A stretch of DNA of 12,874 nucleotides, taken from NCBI GenBank assembly GCA_003557805.1, contig PWNY01000158.1, forward strand, positions 1 through 12,874, read 5' to 3'. The position numbers were made by a program, and so were the translations under genes. Source of the stretch: Bacteroidales bacterium. Lineage in GTDB: Bacteria > Bacteroidota > Bacteroidia > Bacteroidales > UBA7960. Under the pieces are notes generated by a model, which ran no database searches, was not told the origin of the DNA, and worked only from the letters and a program-made list of their open reading frames with translations. Position 1 is the stretch's first letter. Every line of letters begins with the position of its first letter. Shown here piece by piece: positions 7,682 through 12,874 of the stretch.

Positions 7682-8806
7682 ATGAAGTTTATAGTATCAA
7701 GCTCAATGTTGCTAAAACAGCTGCAGGCGATAAGCGGTGTGCTGACTACAAACAATACACTTCCAATACTCGATAATTTTTTGTTTGAACTAAGTGATTC
7801 CGGGATCAGTATATCCGCATCTGACCTTGAAACCACCATGACCTCCAAAATCAACGTGGATATGGCGGAAGGAGAGGGAAGTGTTGCTATACCCGCAAAG
7901 ATTCTGCTGGATACCCTGAAAACTTTCTCGGACATACCAGTCACACTAGATATAGACGATACAAACTTCGGGGTAACCCTTACAGCGGGTGAGGGTAAAT
8001 ACAGGCTCGCCGGGCAGAACGGCGAGGAGTACCCCAAGGTGCCCCCGATTGAAAACGCGGCTTCCATATCGATTGAATCAGACATCCTTTACCAGGCAAT
8101 CTCCAAGACAATATTTGCGGCCAGCAATGATGAGTTAAGGCCTGTAATGGCAGGTATTTACTGCGAACTCTCTGATGAGGGTACAACTTTTGTCGCGACC
8201 GACGCGCACAAGCTGGTACGGTACAGGAGAACCGATGTTAAATCCAAGGAGACTGCAAGTTTCATTCTTCCCAAAAAACCCCTTAACCAGCTGAAGCAGA
8301 TCCTGCTGCATGATGAAATGCCCGTGGGTATCGATTACAGTGAAACAAATGCCCGGTTCACCTTCAGGAATATAATTATGACCTGCCGCCTTATAGAGGG
8401 CAAGTATCCAAATTACTCTGCGGTGATCCCCTCAAATAACCCCAACAGGATGACCGTTGACCGCCAGCCCTTCCTTAACGCAATAAAGAGGGTGTCGATA
8501 TTCTCAAATCAGACCACATACCAGGTCAAGTTCAAGATAGCAGGCAGTGAACTGTTGCTTTCGGCCGAGGACCTGGATTACAGCAATGAGGCCCATGAAA
8601 GGCTTTCATGCCATTATGAGGGTTCAGACCTGGAGATCGGGTTTAACAGCAAATTCATGGTGGAGATGCTGAACAACCTTAACTGTGATCAGGTAATGCT
8701 TCATATGTCGGAACCCAACCGTGCCGGATTGATCATTCCTGTTAACAATGAGAACAGCGAGGAGGATATTCTGATGCTGGTAATGCCGGTGATGCTCGGG
8801 GCCTGA
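7682..8806 (+). CDS. dnaN: DNA polymerase III beta subunit (sliding clamp)
   Basis: The 374-residue protein is the ring-shaped processivity clamp that encircles DNA as a homodimer and tethers the replicative polymerase and other partners. It has the full family length with three repeated clamp domains, about 1-120, 121-245 and 246-374. The N-terminus MKFIVSSSMLLKQLQAISGV and NTLPILDNFLFEL are typical, as are RPVMAGIYCEL and FVATDAHKLVRYR at the start of domain two, LIEGKYPNYSAVIP near 238-251, and the C-terminal LMLVMPVMLGA that contributes to the partner-binding pocket. The start is supported by an AGGAG and a -7 element. It lies far from any visible dnaA or origin, 130 bases after the gldFG operon, and its stop is only 3 bases from the stop of the convergent ABC-F gene, leaving no room for a terminator. 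Confidence 0.98.
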   Translation: MKFIVSSSMLLKQLQAISGVLTTNNTLPILDNFLFELSDSGISISASDLETTMTSKINVDMAEGEGSVAIPAKILLDTLKTFSDIPVTLDIDDTNFGVTLTAGEGKYRLAGQNGEEYPKVPPIENAASISIESDILYQAISKTIFAASNDELRPVMAGIYCELSDEGTTFVATDAHKLVRYRRTDVKSKETASFILPKKPLNQLKQILLHDEMPVGIDYSETNARFTFRNIIMTCRLIEGKYPNYSAVIPSNNPNRMTVDRQPFLNAIKRVSIFSNQTTYQVKFKIAGSELLLSAEDLDYSNEAHERLSCHYEGSDLEIGFNSKFMVEMLNNLNCDQVMLHMSEPNRAGLIIPVNNENSEEDILMLVMPVMLGA

Positions 8807-8809
8807 TGA

Positions 8810-10696
8810 TCAGAAAAACTCTGAGAGCTCAAGCCAGCGGTCTGTTTTTTCTTCAAGTATTCCTTCTATCTCACTGAATCTTCTGGAGGTGTCCATTAGT
8901 TCTTCAGGGGGCAGCTCACCTGAGTTCATCCTTTGCAGCAGCTTATCCTTTTCCGCCTCAAGGCTTTCTATATCTTTTTCCAGCCTTTCAATCTCCTGTT
9001 GTTCCCTGTAGCTTAATTTTGTTTTTTCCCTGCTGCGTTTTTTCTGCACTGCGGGCTTTTTGGGGCTGTTTTTGGCAGTCTCCTTTGCTGAATCGGCCAA
9101 CTCTTGCCTGTAATCGGTATAGTTGCCTGTAAAGTCCTTTATATTGCCGTTTTTGTCAAGTATGAAAAGATGTTCGCACAAGCGGTCAATTAAGTAGCGG
9201 TCGTGCGACACTACCAGAAGGCATCCCCTGAACTCCTTAAGAAAATCTTCCAGCAGGTTCAGAGTCTCAATATCCAGGTCGTTGGTCGGCTCATCCAGCA
9301 TTATGAAGTTCGGGCTCCTCATCAGAATGCTTATAAGGTACAGGCGGCGCTTTTCCCCTCCGCTTAACTGGCTTATCCTGTCATTGTGCATATGGTCCGG
9401 GAAATTGAAGTACCTGAGGAACTGTTCTGCACTCATCCATTTATCCTTCCCGGTATTTATGCCTTCAGCTATATCCTTTATGGCATCTATTACTCTTTTA
9501 TCTCCACTGGTATCGATCCCCTCTTGCCTGAAATACCCAAGCTTTACGGTTTCTCCCTTAATGACCTCTCCTTTGTCAGGTGTGGTCTTTCCGCTTATTA
9601 TATCGAGCAGTGTGCTTTTCCCGCTGCCGTTCGGACCAGCAATACCTGCCTTTTCACCCTTTTTAAATATATAGGAGAACTTTTTGATTACCTCCCTCTC
9701 ACCGTATGATTTGCTAATATCTTTGATCTCCAGTATCTTGCTGCCCATCCTTTTCATCTGCATTTTTATCTCTCCCGGGCCGTCATCATGCTTTTTCTTT
9801 GTCTTATCCTTAAGCCTGGAATATGCATGAATACGTGACTTTGACTTGCCTGTGCGTGCCGGAGGGCTGCGTCTCATCCATTCAGCCTCGCTGCGCAGAA
9901 GCTTCAGGTCTTTTTCATTCTTTACCCCTTCGGCTGCCTTTCTTTCCTGTTTTTTCTCCAGGTAATATGCATAGCTTCCCCTGTATGAGTGGAGCACACC
10001 ATACTCAAGTTCGACTATTTCGTTGCATACGTTGTCGAGGAAGTAACGGTCATGTGTTACCATGACCAGGGTTGTATTCTGCCTTGAAAGGTAAGACTCA
10101 AGCCACTCGATCATATCGATGTCAAGGTGGTTTGTGGGTTCGTCAAGCAGAAGCAGGTCACTTTCCTCTATCAGTATCCTTGCCAGTGCAAGCCGCCTGA
10201 GCTCTCCGCCTGACAGCTCACCCAGCCTTGTATCCAGGCCTCCAATTGAAAGTTTGTCAGTAATTTGCCTTATTTTCTGTTCATGCTCCCATGCACCAAG
10301 GGCATCCATCTTCTCAATCAGTGCCTGAAGCTGCTTTCCCTGAGCGTGGCTGTCTGTTTTTTTTGAGCCCTGGATTAGTTCCCCATACTCCCTGACAGTC
10401 CTGCTGACTTCATTGTCTGATGACAGCAGTGCTTCAGAAACAGTCATATCCATGCTTAAGGCTGAATCCTGTTTAAGGTAGGAGATCCTGAGGCCTGACC
10501 TGCGGGTGCACTCACCTTCATCGGCAATGTCATGCCCGGCAAGGATATTCAAAAGACTTGTCTTTCCGGTTCCGTTACGTGCTATCAGGGCAATTTTCTG
10601 TCCTTTAGACACACTCAGGGATATTCCTCTGAAAAGGGTCTTCTCTCCGTATGACTTACTGATATCCTTTGCCTGAATATAATTGACAGCTTCCAT
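8810..10696 (-). CDS. ABC-F family ATPase, Uup-like, with C-terminal coiled coil
   Basis: The 628-residue cytosolic protein has two ABC ATPase domains and no membrane segments, as in ABC-F proteins that act on ribosomes or, for Uup, on translation and DNA stability. Domain one has Walker A ARNGTGKT (39-46), signature LSGGELRRL (161-169) and Walker B LLLLDEPTNHLD (181-192). Domain two has Walker A GPNGSGKS (354-361), signature LSGGEKRRL (444-452) and Walker B FIMLDEPTNDLD (464-475). The linker EAEWMRRSPPARTGKSKSRI (270-289) and a charged coiled coil at about 560-628 match the Uup type. Both catalytic glutamates are present. The first Walker A starts with Ala39 where Gly is usual. It begins 18 bases after the downstream protease half on the same strand, so co-transcription is likely. 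An antibiotic-protection role is less likely than a housekeeping one. Confidence 0.94.
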   Translation of the reverse strand: MEAVNYIQAKDISKSYGEKTLFRGISLSVSKGQKIALIARNGTGKTSLLNILAGHDIADEGECTRRSGLRISYLKQDSALSMDMTVSEALLSSDNEVSRTVREYGELIQGSKKTDSHAQGKQLQALIEKMDALGAWEHEQKIRQITDKLSIGGLDTRLGELSGGELRRLALARILIEESDLLLLDEPTNHLDIDMIEWLESYLSRQNTTLVMVTHDRYFLDNVCNEIVELEYGVLHSYRGSYAYYLEKKQERKAAEGVKNEKDLKLLRSEAEWMRRSPPARTGKSKSRIHAYSRLKDKTKKKHDDGPGEIKMQMKRMGSKILEIKDISKSYGEREVIKKFSYIFKKGEKAGIAGPNGSGKSTLLDIISGKTTPDKGEVIKGETVKLGYFRQEGIDTSGDKRVIDAIKDIAEGINTGKDKWMSAEQFLRYFNFPDHMHNDRISQLSGGEKRRLYLISILMRSPNFIMLDEPTNDLDIETLNLLEDFLKEFRGCLLVVSHDRYLIDRLCEHLFILDKNGNIKDFTGNYTDYRQELADSAKETAKNSPKKPAVQKKRSREKTKLSYREQQEIERLEKDIESLEAEKDKLLQRMNSGELPPEELMDTSRRFSEIEGILEEKTDRWLELSEFF

Positions 10697-10714
10697 TGCC
10701 CTGTTAAGCCGTTG

Positions 10715-11695
10715 CTATTTATCCCTTACATACTTGTTGAACCACTCTACCCATTCCCAGTGCATGTGGAGGATTGACTCCCGGGCCCTGTAGCCATGAC
10801 TTTCATGCGGCAGCATCACAAGGCGCACACTTGCCCCGTGCCCCCTAAGCGCATCATAATACCTTTCACTCTGCATGGGGAATGTGCCCGAGTTGTTATC
10901 GTCGGCACCATGAATCAGCAGCATGGGGACATCCATTTTGTCGGCATGCATAAAGGGTGACATTGCATTATAAATGTGTGGTGCCTGCCAGTAGGTCCTC
11001 TCTTCCACCTGGAACCCGAAGGGGGTGAGGGTCCGGTTGAATGCACCGCTTCTGGCAACACCAGCAGCGAATATATCACTGTGGGTAAGCAGGTTTGCGG
11101 TCATAAATGCACCGTATGAGTGGCCTGAGACACCGACTCTCTCAGGATCAGCTATACCCTTTTCCACCAGGGTGTTTATAGCTGCCTCTGCGTTGGCAAC
11201 CAGTTGTTCCACAAATGTATCGTTGGGCTCTCCGCCCTCCTTCGCCACTATGGGAAAAGATGCGTTATTAAGAACCGCGTAGCCCTGGGTTACCAGCATT
11301 ACGACAGAGGTAGCTCCAAGCCGGGTATATGTATAGGGAGATCCTGTTACCTGACCGGCTCCGTCGGCTGTAAGGAACTCCCTTGGATAGGCCCACAGTA
11401 TCGTGGGCAACGGTGGATCCTCCCCCGGTACAAAACCCGGAGGAAGGAACAGCTCACCTGAGAGAGGTATCCCGTCAGCCCTTTCGTAATGAATCATCTC
11501 CTTTTGTACCTGGCGCATCTGCGGGAAGGGCTCCGGAAAGTCCGTAATGCGGGAAATCGAGTCATCACTGATATCCCTCAGGTAGAAGTTTGGATTCTGG
11601 TCAACAGACTCTCTCCTTGTAAGTACCGTGACGTTACCGGTAGAGATTATCCTTACAGGCACCTCATAATAGGGTGCCTGGCTTCTCCACAGCAT
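10715..11695 (-). CDS. S9-family glutamyl-endopeptidase-like protease, C-terminal catalytic half
   Basis: The 326-residue frame begins at an ATG two codons after an in-frame TAA. It holds the end of a beta-propeller (about residues 1-60, with WRSQAPYYE and LTRRES) and a complete alpha/beta-hydrolase domain. The nucleophile is Ser193 in GVSGHSYGAF, the likely acid is Asp265 or Asp266 in LLIHGADDNN, and the base is His300 in LPHESHGY. ARSGAFNRTLTPFGFQ (214-229) and MSPFMHADKM (245-254) closely resemble plant chloroplast glutamyl endopeptidase and its bacterial relatives (MEROPS S9D), which cut peptides after acidic residues. The split point falls inside the propeller rather than between domains, so this half is unlikely to be a naturally designed subunit. 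Production would need re-initiation at 11695; only a distant AGGA precedes it. As a complete gene product it is doubtful; as the protease domain it is certain. Confidence 0.75.
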   Translation of the reverse strand: MLWRSQAPYYEVPVRIISTGNVTVLTRRESVDQNPNFYLRDISDDSISRITDFPEPFPQMRQVQKEMIHYERADGIPLSGELFLPPGFVPGEDPPLPTILWAYPREFLTADGAGQVTGSPYTYTRLGATSVVMLVTQGYAVLNNASFPIVAKEGGEPNDTFVEQLVANAEAAINTLVEKGIADPERVGVSGHSYGAFMTANLLTHSDIFAAGVARSGAFNRTLTPFGFQVEERTYWQAPHIYNAMSPFMHADKMDVPMLLIHGADDNNSGTFPMQSERYYDALRGHGASVRLVMLPHESHGYRARESILHMHWEWVEWFNKYVRDK

Positions 11696-11701
11696 GGTTG
11701 T

Positions 11702-12874
11702 TTAATCGGTCCTGTAATTATACATGTCTACAAAGGGTCTGTTTCCTTCTGGCGAAGCTCCTGTACCCGTTAAAAACAGGTAGTCCCCGCTCTCATCGAA
11801 CAGCAGGACACTGCGGCCATATTCATTGAAAGTTGTGTTCAGGCTGCCAGGATCCCCGTACCTGTCTTCAGTAGACCTCTCCCGTATAAGGCTCAGCCCC
11901 GAAGCCGGATCGCCCGGGTCAAAACTGCTGAGCCTGGCCATCCTTGTGGGCCTCCAAAATTCATTCACCAGGGCAAAATCATCCCTTCCCCAGTCAATAC
12001 CGGAGTACCTGTATGTAGTCCTGAACGCTGCCACAGGCTCACCTTCAAACGGTGCTTCAATGTAGAAAACCTGGTCCCGGTATTCTGCTTCTACTGCCGG
12101 ATCACCGCCATCCAGGGCCTCTACCCAGTAAAGCGTTGCAGGTGCGTCGCTGCGCCATGTCAGACTCCGGGGGCCTTCCCTTGTAGCCCCGAAACCCTGC
12201 GGCATCTCCTCTGTAACCGGGATGTCAGCCAGCAGGTGAACGCTGTTGCCTTCAGTGTCAATTATCTCATACCTCTGGGCAAACCTGCTGAAAGGGACTA
12301 TTTGGGAATAGGGCTTCTGCAGGGTTGTGAGCCTTATATAATCTCCACCTGGCGATATATCAAAACTCCAGATAACCCCGGGGCCCCATATGGTCTCTGC
12401 ATTTCCATCCAGGTCTGTTTTTACCAGGCTGGCGGTTGTATAAAAGTCGAAAATCTCCTCATCATGGTGATCACTTAGCATATCCTGGAAAGTACGCACT
12501 GCAGCGGCCCGTCCGTAGCTTTCCTGGACGTTTGGGCCGGTTGCCACCGTTGGTCTTTCAGGGGCAACTCCCCTGTCTTGCAGTACAGCGGTATAGATAA
12601 TGCCTTCACTGTCCGGCATCCATCTCAGGGTGGTGCCGAGTATGTCGTTTATTACCGGTCCTGTCAGCCGTTTTGCATCAGCACTCTCAATATCCACGAC
12701 CCAGAGCTCTATACCATTATCCGCTGTGTGGGTAAATGCTGACTTTTTTCCATCGGCAGCCCATGAAATATTCCTGATTATTGGCACTGGGGGCAGTCCG
12801 CTCACCTCACGGATATTTCCCCCGTCAATGTCAGTTATTGTGATCCCGGTACTATAAGAGGCACGGCTTGGCCC
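11702..12874 (-). CDS. S9-family glutamyl-endopeptidase-like protease, N-terminal beta-propeller half (5' end cut by window edge)
   Basis: The frame is open from the right edge to a TAA at 11702-11704. It is in frame up to base 12874 with family-like sequence (GPSRASYSTGITITDIDGG), so the true start and any signal peptide lie outside the window; a GTG at 12805 is only an internal codon. The 390 residues seen are the seven-bladed-propeller part of the peptidase, with SWAADGKKSAFTHT, TLRWMPDSEGIIYT and SYGRAAAVRTFQDML near its upstream end and NRPFVDMYNYRTD just before the stop. The propeller limits substrate access to the catalytic domain. By itself it has no catalytic residues. It shares frame and direction with the catalytic half that follows 6 bases later. 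Confidence 0.75.
   Translation of the reverse strand, partial: GPSRASYSTGITITDIDGGNIREVSGLPPVPIIRNISWAADGKKSAFTHTADNGIELWVVDIESADAKRLTGPVINDILGTTLRWMPDSEGIIYTAVLQDRGVAPERPTVATGPNVQESYGRAAAVRTFQDMLSDHHDEEIFDFYTTASLVKTDLDGNAETIWGPGVIWSFDISPGGDYIRLTTLQKPYSQIVPFSRFAQRYEIIDTEGNSVHLLADIPVTEEMPQGFGATREGPRSLTWRSDAPATLYWVEALDGGDPAVEAEYRDQVFYIEAPFEGEPVAAFRTTYRYSGIDWGRDDFALVNEFWRPTRMARLSSFDPGDPASGLSLIRERSTEDRYGDPGSLNTTFNEYGRSVLLFDESGDYLFLTGTGASPEGNRPFVDMYNYRTD

Larger units (their letters stand above)
10715..12874 (-). pseudogene. S9 peptidase gene interrupted by one in-frame TAA (11702-11704)
   Basis: The two protease halves occupy one reading frame of 720 codons that is broken only by TAA between GAT (Asp) and ACA ACC ATG CTG TGG. 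In relatives as I remember them, the junction reads as one continuous stretch such as a D-x-x-TG-x-x-ERLWRSEAPYYE run, so the TAA stands where a Glu, Gln or Lys codon would be expected; GAA, CAA or AAA each become TAA by one base change. No insertion, deletion or other stop is present. The options are a recent nonsense mutation, a sequencing or assembly error, or two products through re-initiation at the ATG two codons later. Confidence 0.6.

Noticed and set aside
8810..10696. Antibiotic-resistance ABC-F protein
   Set aside because: The linker and C-terminal coiled coil are of the Uup type, and no mobile element or resistance context is nearby.
11702..11704. Stop-codon recoding or reassigned TAA in the protease gene
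   Set aside because: All other genes in the window end at standard stops and have no internal TAA, and there is no special downstream signal, so a point mutation or sequence error is simpler.
12236..12857. Several 80-85-codon plus-strand frames opposite the protease
   Set aside because: They are antisense shadows of the protease reading frame, which continues with family-like sequence to the window edge.

Overview
This window looks like chromosomal DNA from a member of the Bacteroidota, probably a Bacteroidales/Marinilabiliales-type lineage rather than Bacteroides itself (the lineage is inference). The grounds are a GldF/GldG-type gliding transporter, the PhoH and PurC subtypes, several exact matches to the Bacteroidota -7 promoter element TAnnTTTG, and mostly AT-rich leaders without a Shine-Dalgarno sequence. 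Coding density is very high. There is no gene-free stretch above about 160 bases, and I see no tRNA, rRNA, CRISPR array, insertion sequence or prophage. Most of the content is housekeeping.

Left part (1-3156, all minus strand): a lysine-ketoglutarate reductase/saccharopine dehydrogenase-type oxidoreductase that runs off the left edge, then purC (purine synthesis), then phoH (a P-loop ATPase). phoH and purC are 38 bases apart and probably co-transcribed. The oxidoreductase has its own likely promoter.

Middle part (3316-8806, all plus strand, divergent from phoH): a divergent member of the SAM hydroxide adenosyltransferase (DUF62) family, a fused GldF-GldG ABC-transporter permease/auxiliary protein, and a DUF4340 membrane-anchored protein, each separated by only 9 bases and so almost certainly one operon. 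After a 130-base gap with its own promoter signal comes dnaN, the replication sliding clamp. The GldA-type ATPase that should power the transporter is not in the window.

Right part (8810-12874, minus strand, convergent with dnaN, whose stop lies 3 bases away): an ABC-F ATPase of the Uup type, and upstream of it a large S9-family glutamyl-endopeptidase-like serine protease. The protease frame is open from the right edge to 10715 except for one in-frame TAA at 11702-11704. Both halves are otherwise intact and the catalytic triad is present.

I did not find a convincing new multi-gene system. The points most worth a second look are the interrupted protease, the GldF-GldG fusion beside DUF4340, and the DUF62 protein whose usual catalytic triad positions are replaced.
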